From Phoronis australis (lineage: Eukaryota > Phoronida > Phoronidae), in NCBI GenBank assembly GCA_002633005.1, contig NMRA01001110.1, forward strand, positions 1 through 53,848: a stretch of DNA of 53,848 nucleotides. Reading direction: 5' to 3'. This document shows positions 1 to 10,489 of the stretch, one piece after another. Each line of letters opens with the position of its first letter. The first letter of the stretch is position 1. Under the pieces are notes generated by a model, which worked only from the letters and a program-made list of their open reading frames with translations, made no database searches and had not been told where the DNA came from. A program made the translations under genes and the position numbers.

Positions 1-72
1 GTCGTTACAGTGATTTCATTTACTCAGGTTTAAGTCAAGGAATTTAGCACGGCTTAGTATCAACTGGATTAT

Positions 73-772
73 TTTTAGCTTTGCCTCAATGAATTGTAGA
101 GGTCTAGGAAACCTCACAAAGCATAGAAATGTGTTGCACTTTCTAAGAGAAAAAATGTATTTACTGCCTCCAGGACTCTCACTTCACCAAAGAAGAAAAG
201 AACTTAGTTCGTTCAACCTGGAGATATGATATATTGATGAGCCCAGGAACATGAGTCTGGCGTGGTGTGTGCATTCTTTTTAATAATAACTTAGAAATTT
301 GAAGTCAATTTCAAAAAATTGATTCGGATGGTAATCTGGTTGCCACGGAAGTCTTAATTGAAAACGATTATCTAGTATCTCTGATAAATTTGTACGGTCC
401 ACACAGAGACAAACCAGATTTTTACAAAAATGTTGAGAAAATTATTTCAGATTTGAACTCTGAATTCGTAATTGTATGTGGTGATTGGAATCTTGTTCAA
501 AGTTATGACAACGACTGTGAATGCTTCTAAGGAAGTCCTCTACCTAAAGAGTAAACTTAACCTTGTCGACCCATGAACAGTGTACAAACCAGGCAAGAAG
601 TTTTTTTACCTGGACACGAAGGAATCCAGTACAAAGGGCCCGATTGGACTTCTTTTTAATTTCTGAAGAACTGCTTTCACTCACAGATAACGTCAAAATT
701 CTGCCTGGCTATAGATCAGATCATTCTCTTATCTCCCTCTCGTTGAAAAACCCAAAAGTTGTGAGGGTTTGA
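73..772 (+). pseudogene. LINE AP-endonuclease domain, frameshifted
   Basis: This is the N-terminal endonuclease of the LINE ORF2, which nicks target DNA to prime reverse transcription. It starts with the SFASMNCRGLG block near 73. A second frame carries the CLQDSHFTKEE region and a GDWNLV motif near 481-495. The last frame (563-772) ends with SDHSLISL, the catalytic Ser-Asp-His signature of AP endonucleases. At least two frame changes and internal stops separate the blocks, so no complete enzyme is encoded. Confidence 0.8.
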
Positions 773-998
773 CGTATTTGGCACTTTAACAATTCTTTTC
801 TCAGATACAGAGAATACATCGTTGCACTGAAGGAGGTAATTGAGAACACAGTAATGGACTATACACCTTCAGGCAATGCAGATTCCTCCGACATAGATGA
901 GTGTCTTATCCTACAAGTTATTCTCATGAATATCAGGTCAAGTACTATTTCCTACAGTTGTCACAAAAAGAAGAATCATAAGAAGCGGAAAAAAGAGA

Positions 999-2205
999 TT
1001 GAAAGCCCTCGTCAGTTTCATCACTTCTCAAAACCAAAATAGCCAATCAGTTAAATTGGAAAGAAGACTGTCTGATCTGCAGGATGAACTTGAGTCAATG
1101 AGAGCGAAAGAAATGAAAAATGTGATGGTAAGGTCAAAGGCTAAGTGGGTGGAGGCTGGTGAGAAACCTACTAAGTATTTTTGTAATCTGGAAAACTGTA
1201 CTTTTATCAATAAGAATGTTACTAAATTGGTAACCTTGAGTGGTGAAACAATTGATGATCATAAAGAACTTTTGAAAGAAATAAGTCAAGATTATGAAGA
1301 ACTGCATTCGTGTAAAGACGGATTACTAGACGAAGTTAATTTGAATGACGTCTTACTGAGCACGAAAATTCCTAAATTAAGTGAAGCTGAAAGCAACTCA
1401 CTCGAATCAGGAATCTCAGAACAGGAGGTGCTTAATTCATTGAAGCACATGAAAAATAATGAAAGTCCTGGTCCGGACGGTTTCACTACGGAATTTTATA
1501 TTTTTTTCTGGAACGACCTAGCGAAGTATCTTACTAAAGCGTACAATCGCAGTTTCAGAAGAGGCTTCCTTCCAAACTCCCAACTCCAGGGAGTTATTTC
1601 CATTATACCCAAAGGGGATAAACCGAGAGATAATATAAAAATTGGAGGCCTATCTCTCTCTTAAATATCAGTTACAAACTTTTATCGTCCTGTATTTCCC
1701 AAAGAGTTCGTTCTGTAATATAAAAATTCTTGCACAGTGACCAAAAGGGTTTTCTCTCTGGGCGTTTAATAGCAGAAAATACAAGGCGGACTTACGACTT
1801 GATGCAGTATACTTAGCAGTTTCATAAACCGGGTTTACTTCTACTGGTGGACTTTGAAAAGAGTTTGACTCCATATCTTTGTCTTTTATTGACAATGTCT
1901 TAAATTTCACTCAATGAAACAGAGGTGCAAACCAATGTGTTATACAAAACGGTGTCACATCTAACTTTTTCGACACAGGGCGTGGTTGCAGGCAAGGTGA
2001 TCCGTTATCGCCATACCTTTATATTCTATGTGCAATAATTATGGGCTGGCTCTTCAGACTAGACAATAGCGCTAAGGGCATCTCGGTCGGATCGGTGGAA
2101 AACAAACTGATGCAGTATGCAGATGATACAGTTACATCTTTAGATGGCTCGGAGCAGTCTATGCGGAAAACACTTCATAGTTTAAACCATTTGCAAAATA
2201 TTCTG
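999..2205 (+). pseudogene. LINE reverse transcriptase domain, broken
   Basis: This is the reverse transcriptase core of the LINE. The open part (999-1664, 221 aa) holds the pre-RT RSKAKWVEAGEKPTKYF block, then SPGPDGFTTEF and GVISIIPKGDKPR. The frame breaks just before the usual RPISLLN motif. After more frame changes come a CRQGDPLSPYLY block (about 1987-2022) and LMQYADDT at 2107-2130, whose two Asp residues are the catalytic pair. The domain order is normal for L1-clade enzymes. The copy is inactive because of the frame breaks. Confidence 0.87.
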
Positions 2206-2427
2206 GTCTAAAGCCTATTCTGAAAAAAGCATTTTTTCTTTGGATAGGTTCTATGAAGGGTAGCTCTCAAAAAATGTGCTGTGACGTAAAACTGAGATTG
2301 GGCAACATCGGAATTCACTATACTGGGTATTCAATTCTCCAATGCTTTATAGAAAATTCCCGACATTAATTTTGACAGCAAGCCTGGTGAAATAGAGAAG
2401 GCTATTGGCATCTGGGGAAAAAGAAAC

Positions 2428-3831
2428 TTGACACTTTTTGGAAAAATAACAGTTGCGAATTCAATAATTATGCCAAAACTTATTCATCTTTTTACAAGCC
2501 TCCCGTCCGCTTCACAGGCCTTGCTGAAGCAGCTTAACAAAATGTTCTACTGTTTTATATGGAAGGGTAAAACGGAAAAAATCTTTCATAAAATTATGGC
2601 TCAAGAGTACAATGTTGGTTTAGCTAGAATGATTGACGTCAGCTCCTTTATGAAAGCCATTAAACTAACTTGGTTTCGTAGACTAATTTGTCAAAGTACT
2701 ACAAGTCCATGGGCAGTTTTAGCAACTGGTCTCCTATCAAGAGTTTCAGAGAATTGCTTAATGTTCGGGGATTTCTATTTTTCAAAGATGTCCCAAATGA
2801 CTTATAATGTAATTTGGAAAGATGTCTTTCAATATGTCCATGAATTTAGATTCTTAGTTTTATTCGGATATACTGATACATGTAGATAACAAACCTGTTT
2901 TCTATAAACGGTGGTTTCAAAAAGGCATAACTCACGTACACGGCTTACTTAATTCCTATGGTTGCTTCCTTAATTATGAGGAGTTTATACAGAAATTTGA
3001 CTTTACCCCTCAAGTAGCTTTATTTTACGGTCTACGAAACTCATTATATGCTAGCTTGAGTCATCTCAGAGGGAGAAAGCATCAAGTAATTTTACAGCGC
3101 TGTCCACGATACATTGAAGTTATTTTGGGAGATGTCAAAAAATTTACCACGTCATTGCCTCTCAGAATTGTGGAAAAACAAAGTGTCAAATGAAGTGGAG
3201 TAAAAATTAAATCTCCCTGATACTGCAGAATGGTGGTAGTGTGGGATATTGCCATTCACATATGTATACACCGTATGGTGGCGACACCTATTAGAGCAGA
3301 ATAAAGTTAGTTGTTAGCTCAATGAAGTCTTGCTTCTTTGTTCTCCGACTTCGGTTGTTAAATACGTCACAGGTACACTGTTTTTTTCTTACATCTATTC
3401 ATTTACAGAAGATGCTTCTCTGAGATGGTTTCAGTTTAGGCTGATTCACAGAATCATGGGCTTTAATGAATTTCTATACAAGATTGGCGTAACTTATAGC
3501 TCATTGTGCACTTTTTGCATAAGTGAAATAGAATCTATTGTCCATGTGTACTGGTCTTGTAACGTAACTCAGCAGTGTTGGAATAATGTAAATAACTGGC
3601 TCGAAGACGCTGTTGGAATTAGTTTAGAACTGTCTGTAAAATCAGTTGTTTGGTGTTCAGGTGGAGGCAGTTTTACAAAGTTTGATTCTTTCCCTCGGAA
3701 AATACCACATTTATAAACAAAGATTGAAGCGCAAACATCCGTGCCTCGCAATTTTTAAAAACGAAGGTGCTTTCTACATTTCTACTGATCGGCTTATATA
3801 TGTAAACAAAATGGAGTATTGGGAATTTTAG
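2428..3831 (+). pseudogene. LINE ORF2 C-terminal region
   Basis: This is the post-RT part of the LINE ORF2 in several frames. 2428-2889 gives LFGKITVANSIIMPKL and FYCFIWKGK, typical just after the L1/Tx1 RT thumb. 3330-3716 carries a Cys/His cluster, C-x2-C-x7-H-x4-C, in CTFCISEIESIVHVYWSC. 3646-3831 shows KQRLKRKHPCLAIFK and ends at a stop 200 bp before the A-rich tail. Frame changes near 2890 and 3700 break it. Confidence 0.78.
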
Positions 3832-4044
3832 AGCGCTGGCAAGGCCTTGACCTTGTTTGCTTAGTTTAATGATTCCTAGCCTTTATTTTGTTGATCATTC
3901 CTCCATTGTCAAATTACATTTGTACATATTAGCACTGTAAGTTAACACCTTAACTGTTCGTTGACAAGAACAAAAACATCTGTAATTGTGTGATCTGTGC
4001 TGCAGCTATTATATTGAATAAAATTCTAAGAAAAAAAAGATTAA

Positions 4045-4858
4045 ACATTTATATATCTTACAGATTATTCACTTCAAATAAATTTCGACATGTAATGGTA
4101 TACAGTGACTTTAGGTAACTCTTATTACCCATAACTTTTCTGAGGAATGTATACGGGAGTTTGTTAGTATGTACTCTGTGATACTAAACAGGCGTTGTTA
4201 TATTTCAGGGATTCTAATGCTAATTCAAGCTTTATAATCAAGAAGATAGGCACCGGGTTCTGAAACGCTAACGCCAGGGAGGGAGGGTGGAGACTGAGTG
4301 AACCTGCCAGTCCAATAACAAGCCCGAGTTTTTAAGAAATTACTAGTTGATTAGTTTTTAGTTATAAAATGCGTCAGTTATTGCAAGTATTCTACCATAG
4401 AAGTTTCATATTTATCAAAGAGTTAAAGAACATGATTCTTTTCTTTCTTTAAGTCACAGAAGCACATGCAATAAGATTGAAATGACCAACAAAGCGACCG
4501 TTGTAGGAGTTGAAAACCTGAAATACTGAAAAAAACAATCTGTTGTTATACCCAAAAATATCCCTGCATTGGGCATGTAAGGGCAACACCACTGCACTTT
4601 CGCCTATGTAATTAGTATACTGTCTTAATATGAGCCCATCATGGGACCTGTGCAGGGCCAACACCGTCTGTCGATACTGGCTCTTTATAGGGCCTGAACC
4701 GGTTTTTGGTTTATTGTATCAGCAATGGCTTGCTTCTGGCCCTTTACTGGCCCGATATCGCAAACTTACACCGGTCCAATACCAAGAAGGTGTGCAAAGT
4801 GTTATTGGGCCAGTACTGGCCTACAGCATTGGCCCAATACCTGCATGTTTACTGGGAT
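4045..4858 (+). repeat. Dispersed repeat, right arm with GGCCCAGTA-type end
   Basis: About 810 bp similar along most of its length to 51345-52054, in the same orientation. The last about 230 bp are rich in short GGCCCAGTA/TACTGGCCC units, and the copy ends in TGCATGTTTACTGGGAT (4842-4858), the same end as at 52054. The inverse of that end, ATCCCAGTAA, starts the element at 46861, so this looks like the right arm of a TIR DNA element. Its left boundary abuts the LINE tail at about 4036-4045. No transposase is visible. Confidence 0.72.
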
Positions 4859-4897
4859 GTCGCCGACGCGCTCGTTGGATCTTGGAAATTTGGGAGG

Positions 4898-5034
4898 GCT
4901 AGTAGGTATAACAGTGCTTGAAACTACAGTACCACCCCACTGCCCATGTGCAAGTCACAGTCTCTNGCTAGTAGGTATAACAGTGCTTGAAACTACAGTA
5001 CCACCCCACTGCCCATGTGCAAGTCACAGTCTCT
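4898..5034. repeat. Exact 68-bp duplication around a single N
   Basis: Bases 4898-4965 and 4967-5034 are identical and separated only by N at 4966. An exact tandem copy on both sides of a lone N is what an unmerged contig overlap looks like, so this is probably an assembly artefact and not a biological repeat. Confidence 0.85.
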
Positions 5035-5480
5035 CGTGACGCAACACGTGTAGGCAGTATCTTATTAAACACGATACATGTGACAAATGTTAAGTGAACT
5101 TCCCGTGCGTTAATCCTTGAACTTGCTGAGATCTGGTATAGAATCTTTCATGATACGCTGTACAACTCCTTCTGTCCACTGTTGGAAGTCTTATGGTTTC
5201 AACCGTCTCGATAGTTTGCAAATTTCAAAACAAACTGTATTAATGTACATTTGAAACGATTGGATAATGAAAACCGTCTTATTCAACCATATCCATTAAC
5301 TGTTACGTTTTGCTCTTAAATATTTCTAGAATCATTAGAATCCATTAACCCCAGAACCAAATTGATAAACCTCATCTAAATATAGATATTGGCGTCAAAA
5401 CTACATGTAAACAAGTTTGACCCCTGGCTTAAAAGTACATGTGCACATATTTGGAGCAACTTAATCAATAATGATTATGA
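5035..5480 (+). repeat. LTR fragment related to the LTR at 23720-24606
   Basis: This stretch aligns by eye, with substitutions and small gaps, to about 24110-24570 inside the retrotransposon LTR. Shared landmarks in the same order are a GTCTCT...GACGCAACAC block, CCATTAAC/TTGACCCCAGAACC, a CATCTAAA(T/A)ATAGAT block and a terminal GGGCAACTTAA-like block. No coding region of that retrotransposon lies beside it, so it is a solo or truncated LTR. The true left edge may extend to about 4900, obscured by the duplicated join. Confidence 0.7.
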
Positions 5481-5489
5481 TAATTATTG

Positions 5490-6130
5490 CCATTAATCAG
5501 ATGTTCTCAAAGCCATGGGACAAAAACGGCATTTCTACCTACGCCCATTTTGGTGGGCACCTGCAGCTAGGCATGTTGTGAGTGGTTCAAGTGTTTTCAC
5601 AAAAGAAGCATTCACGAAAACAGTTGATATTCTTGTTAAGGGATCTGAATCCATCGTCTTCCCAAACAGGCAATGCTCAATTGTCCAGCTGTTCACTGCT
5701 TCAGCCCCGTTTTGAAGTTGATCAAAATTCAAACTCCCAGCTATCGATATTCTTGGGAGTGAGCGAGAAATGCAGCAATAAAGAAACAAATGACAGTCGC
5801 TTTGACCGATCTTTATTTTGCCTCAATCATCCGTACAGTTGTTTAATTGTCGAAAATGTCATCGCTTATCACTGGTCTGAAACAGAAGTTTAAAACGATA
5901 ATTAGGCAATTACATTAGTGATATACTAGAAAAAAGAATGATAGAGACTTGTGCTAAGTACGCACTGACACAGATGTAGAGAGAAGAATTTTAAAAATTT
6001 AAATTAGAGTTAAACATGTAGTTTAAGTTAAAAAATTGATTTCCGGCAACAGTGTCAAGATTCTCCAATGCGAAACAATCACCAGTGCCAACTGATGGAA
6101 CGTACATGTACTTCAACATAGTTTTCCCAG
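5490..6130. other. Unassigned DNA
   Basis: Short overlapping frames on both strands cover 5515-5893. The minus frame 5535-5789 (84 aa) has a faintly protein-like composition (LTRISTVFVNASF). I cannot tie it to a family or a splice structure and do not call a gene. Confidence 0.3.
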
Positions 6131-6134
6131 TGTT

Positions 6135-6436
6135 GAGAAACCGCCTGTGGCCAGTTGCGTGAAACAGTCCAAAAAAGGACTTTAAATCTTTTACGTATTT
6201 GTGTTGTTCGTTAATCATAGATGTAATATTTCTCGTGATTTTATTTCTATAATGTGGTCCTCTTTGACTAATAAAATAATCTAATAAATATAGTTTTACA
6301 TGGCGAAATCGTTATCCCCCGTATTCTAGAGCCCGAGTGGATTTTGGAGAACGCTCGCCCGCACTACATTCATGGAACTTCAGTCCCTTTTTGGGTCTGT
6401 TTCATGCAACCGGCCACTAGCTGCTTCAACTGGGGA
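6135..6436. repeat. Imperfect inverted repeat, about 45-bp arms
   Basis: The reverse complement of about 6135-6182 resembles 6386-6436: both contain a CTTTTTTGG-like block, CTGTTTCAYGCAAC and GGCCAC, then CAACACTGGG or CAACTGGGG. The arms face each other about 200 bp apart. This fits a small foldback or MITE-like element. The internal 75-aa minus frame is probably fortuitous. Confidence 0.5.
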
Positions 6437-6439
6437 TAT

Positions 6440-7190
6440 GGCTCAGTTGTGAAGGCCTTGGGATTTTCGTCCATGAACACCGTATGGCTGTAATGAAATT
6501 TTCCATAGTGTATTGAGTAAAGCGGCTAAAACGTCAGAAAAGCAATTTTGCAGAATATTCTAGAAGTTGTCAGTTATGTTTTTCATCTGAATCAGCCATG
6601 AAAATCTCGGCGTCAGATATGTCCCTGTGTTTGTTGGGTCAAGTTAATTAGTGATAACACTAAGGTTTAAAATGATGAGCAGATTTTTCTTTAACAAAAA
6701 CCAAAGTAACTACAAGTTAAATTATTCTCAATTCCCTGACCTATGGAATCTAATACGAAATTTAGAGTAGCCTCATACTTGAATTTAGTCAATCCCCCCT
6801 AAATTGATCGCGTGCTTGTGTCGTTCATAAGTCACGTGTAATCTGCTTCAATCATCTTATCTTTACTATAAGGTGTTTTTCATCGATGACACACTCTAGT
6901 AATTCAAGTAAACACTGAGCATTTCATTTATTGGAAATAAATAGTGACTTAAGTACCAAAAAAATTAAGAGTTTGCCCTAACAGCCCGCCACTTATGTTT
7001 AATAGTATCGAGAACTGAACGTAGAGTTCCCTCTTGATTTGACTTATAACTAAAATAGACAATCAGTGTTTTCAATTACCCGCAGTAAATTTAGGGAACT
7101 TTGTTGAGTCCCTACTTAATGTAGTTTCATGAAGGCAACCGTCCATTGGTCCGTGCGGGTTAATAACAATAACGAGATTCTGTGAGAATT
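6440..7190. other. Unassigned AT-rich DNA
   Basis: No reading frame of note and no repeat or RNA gene recognised. Confidence 0.4.
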
Positions 7191-7194
7191 GACG

Positions 7195-8184
7195 GTGACG
7201 TCACCGAAACTAGGGCAAAAATTTTTCGATTGACCATTTGCTCGATACGTTAGCAGAGTCTGTTCTGTTCCGTTAAATTCGAGTTTTTAATCTTTTAGTG
7301 TGGAAAATGACAAACAAGCAATGCTGTTATGGAAAATGTAATTCAGATTCGCGCTAAAGTACTTCCCGCCGCGTTCTGTAGCAATTTTGTTTCGTGTATT
7401 ATAAGGTCAGGTAGGCGAAATCTCACTTATTCAGAGTTTTCACATTGTCAAAAATACATTCTCAAATTCAAACTATCACTTAGATAAAAGGTTTCAGTAA
7501 CCTCTTTTCTTTCTACACATCTCCTCCATGAAGCATAGTTTTGAGAATTACGGGGACTTTAGTGAAGAATTCCACGTCCACTTTTTTGGTAATTGGTAAC
7601 TTTTTCAAATGAGTCACGTGAATTATAAGACAAAAGCTGGCACAAGACTGAGCGAAGAGCCTGACCGGGCACGTGACGATTGCAAAATAGCATTTGGCGA
7701 TATCAAGTGAAATGTGTAAGATTTGTGTTCCTTGGGCTTATTGTTCGTCAACAGGGGTAACGTATTTTCCTCAAAATTTCGTCGGCTGAGAGAAACTCGA
7801 GCGAACTGCGAAGATTTCCATGTATATGTTCAAGTTATTTGCTGCATGTTTCATCTGATTCCATTTGCTGCATTTTGAAATATGTAACTGTTTATGGGAA
7901 TGTACTGTGTGCCCTGTGAGTCTCTGCGGCATTCAGGGCGATTTGATTACCTAGTTCGGGTCGAGTTCCAATTTCACTCCGTTCTCAGCTTCGCACAACA
8001 AGTTCACCTTTTCTTCGTCCATTCACAGTTAGTCCACGATTCATCAGCTTACTCTTAAGTTGTAGTATCGTTTTAAGCATAAAATTATTTACATAAACTC
8101 AATGAGATTTAGTGGGTACACCAAAGACTCGGGTGCAAAACAAAGGCAATATGGCGAGTTTTGCCCAACTTCCGGTGACGTCAC
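7195..8184. mobile_element. Candidate non-autonomous element with inverted GTGACGTCACC ends
   Basis: The left end (7195-7222) reads GTGACGTCACCG followed by AAACTAGGGCAAAA. The right end (8157-8184), reverse-complemented, reads GTGACGTCACCG followed by GAAGTTGGGCAAAA. Inverted ends of about 28 bp enclose about 1 kb without coding potential, as in a MITE or other non-autonomous TIR element. A target-site duplication is not clear. Alternatively these are two unrelated palindromic GGTGACGTCACC sites. Confidence 0.45.
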
Positions 8185-8189
8185 GTTTA

Positions 8190-8920
8190 CTATCTGGAAA
8201 CTCGCAAGTGAGCTATTGTTTTTCACCATCCTCTTGCAGACGTCGCCTTAATGTTCAATAAGCTGCCACTAGATTTTGCACCAAAAGACACGTGGTGTGG
8301 GAGAATTGATGCAGTGATACTGTATGCATATAGTTTTACATTTTGAAGTCGCATAGAACGCATTGAAGTGGGGCGTAATTTTTCCCAGCCCCAACGATTC
8401 AGTGACGCGGCGGTACTCTGATCTACCGGGCGTAATTCTGATCCTGGCCTGTGGGAGAACGAGTGATTGTTTTGTGGCTTTTGTAACAAAAGCTGTCACT
8501 CTTAATGGGGTTGGATGCTGATTTTCTTTAAACATTGAAGCGTAATTTTCAAAAAATTTACTCACAAACCGTAACCACTCATTCTATGTTCCTTTGTTTT
8601 GTATATTTTTACGTACATTGACATCTACACCATTTGAAGTTTGCATCACACCTTCCGCCATATTTAGCGCCTCTGTCTCTGCATGTGTTTTCACACTTCT
8701 TAGGGTAACAAGTGGATTCGTAATTTTTTTCCTGTATATCTGAAATAGAGGACATTATTCACTTGCAAATGTATGTATTTTCACACCGTGGCAGAGGTTT
8801 GGAGGGGGTTAAGACCATGGAATAACACGACCACAATGTAGAAAGTAGCTGAAACATATATTGTTGCATAACGGGTGTTGCAGGGCGTTTTCCAGGAAGG
8901 AGAAGAGATGATTTTCAATT
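8190..8920. other. Unassigned DNA
   Basis: Two overlapping minus-strand frames of 88 and 98 codons (8223-8565) have no recognisable domain. Nothing else seen. Confidence 0.35.
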
Positions 8921-8922
8921 AG

Positions 8923-9082
8923 CAGGGGTGGATCCAGAGTTTTGAGTTTAAGGTGCACACCAGTGTATTATCGAGGATTTTTCCCGCCACAAACTCGCAC
9001 CCCCACACTGTCAATGGAATCTGGGTGATTTTTATGGGGCGCAGGGCTTTATTGCCCCCCCCCCCACTTAAATATGCCCCTG
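8923..9082. mobile_element. hAT-like MITE
   Basis: It begins CAGGGGTGGATCCAGA, close to a widespread hAT-type terminus, and ends GCCCCTG, giving short CAGGGG/CCCCTG inverted ends about 160 bp apart. The interior includes a 13-base C run. Part of it (about 8990-9080) resembles 52110-52210. The flanks (TCAATTAG and ATCAGAGC) do not form a clean 8-bp duplication, so the limits are provisional. Confidence 0.45.
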
Positions 9083-9084
9083 AT

Positions 9085-9965
9085 CAGAGCATCTACGCAC
9101 CTTGTGAAGCATACAAATTGACTACCACAGTGTTGAAGCTTTCACTGGAAACTTCTAAAATTACCTCTGTTGTCGTTATACCACTGCAGATTAATAAAAA
9201 CAACTGTTGAATAGAGTCCTTGAAAAGATAACTATATTGATGAATATTTTACAACGCTCTGCATGTTCAAACTGAGTCTTAAAACATCAGATTTTTTTTT
9301 TCTAATTTCTTCTAATTCGGGCGTAGACAAGTACATGTAAGCAGTTCACTGCGTAAACTGGATACTCCGTTCAGGATTGTGCACGATATGTTACGAGTAC
9401 TCTATGGCAATGTCACTAAGCTTAGCTCTGACTGGTCCCGTTACGCGTTACGCTTTACGTAGGCATATCTTGATGTCACAGGAAGGAAAAGACACGAATA
9501 AACGTGTCCATATTACTCAGAATGATTACGAAGTCTGCGATGGATTTTTTGTTTTTGTTTTACATTCGTGGTCTACGTGGATGGAATCGATCAATTTCGT
9601 GGCTGAACGCTTAGATTTTAACAACACGAAAAAACATTGTAAACTTGGGAGTCAATGGATTGAATTTTCGTTACTACTTAGATCAAATCATTAGTGATTG
9701 TAGTCTAGTGAATACTTCCTGTTTCTATGGTCAAGATGTAGACCATAGTTTTTTGGCTCAAAAAAATAATTAATTTATCTTAATTGGAAGATGGTTTTAA
9801 AGCTGACCAATTTGACCAGGTGAAGTTGCAGTCTACATAGCCTACCAATGGTAATTAGACAATTTGCTTTCAAGTCGTACTTTCATGAATACATACTTAC
9901 GTTACACTATCCTAAATACATGAGCACGAAACGTAATCAGCGTTACGTAAATGAAATAATATCCC
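9085..9965. other. Unassigned DNA with one 105-codon frame
   Basis: A plus-strand frame at 9377-9694 (105 aa) has no family resemblance I can name and no visible splice context. The rest is AT-rich with no feature recognised. Confidence 0.3.
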
Positions 9966-9969
9966 ACGA

Positions 9970-10028
9970 GACATTATTCCGCATTTCGACCGAGACCGAA
10001 AGTTGCGGTCGATACGATGAATAATGTC
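9970..10028. repeat. 59-bp hairpin, GACATTATTC / GAATAATGTC
   Basis: Ten perfect terminal pairs (GACATTATTC at 9970-9979, GAATAATGTC at 10019-10028) enclose a second stem, CGACCG/CGGTCG. It could be a tiny palindromic element end or a DNA hairpin. No gene lies beside it. Confidence 0.6.
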
Positions 10029-10029
10029 A

Positions 10030-10480
10030 AGTATTTATCACATACGCATCAAATTAGTGAGTTTCTTTTTTTTCTTTCGGCATTTTATAAATACTTTAAC
10101 CCGAGTCTTTATGTGGCTAATCACAACCTTTAGAGTCTGTACGTGCGCGTTATGTTGCTAACTTACTATAGTAAAAGAAAGTTTTAAATGTAACGGTTAA
10201 TTAATTAAAGTTGATAGAAAATATGAAAACGACAGTTATCGTACAGTGGAATTGTATCATATTTTGGAAATAAGCAAATAAAAATATTTATTTATAACAT
10301 TATATAATCCTCATCGGGTAGCTGCACTCATTCATGAAACTAGGTCACTGACCGGAGCGCGTAGCCTACACGTCGTCTGTTTTCACGAAGATTTTAATAA
10401 GTGGTAACAGCTAGCTGGCTGGCTACGGATTCTGTAGCATGGATACATGTAGGTCCACGTGTTGCTGGGACGGTCGCCGT
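10030..10480. other. Unassigned AT-rich DNA
   Basis: No frame, repeat or RNA gene recognised. The GC content rises sharply near 10320, before the LINE that follows. Confidence 0.4.
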
Positions 10481-10489
10481 TGCTGCTAG

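Larger units (their letters stand above)
61..4035 (+). mobile_element. Decayed L1/Tx1-type LINE retrotransposon
   Basis: A long non-LTR retrotransposon on the plus strand, assembled from conserved blocks in shifting frames. In order they are an AP-type endonuclease (73-772), reverse transcriptase (999-about 2205) and a C-terminal region with a CCHC-like cluster (2428-3831). An AATAAA-containing tail (about 4016) and a short A-rich run end near 4035. Block order and wording (MNCRGLG, RSKAKW, RQGDPLSP, QYADDT) match the L1/Tx1 group. Many frameshifts and stops show it is dead. No ORF1 is visible, so the 5' end is truncated or lies outside the window. Confidence 0.88.

Noticed and set aside
5535-5789. 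Minus frame with faint serpin-like wording (LTRISTVFVNASF)
   Set aside because: The following conserved serpin residues are absent, and no splice sites support an exon.
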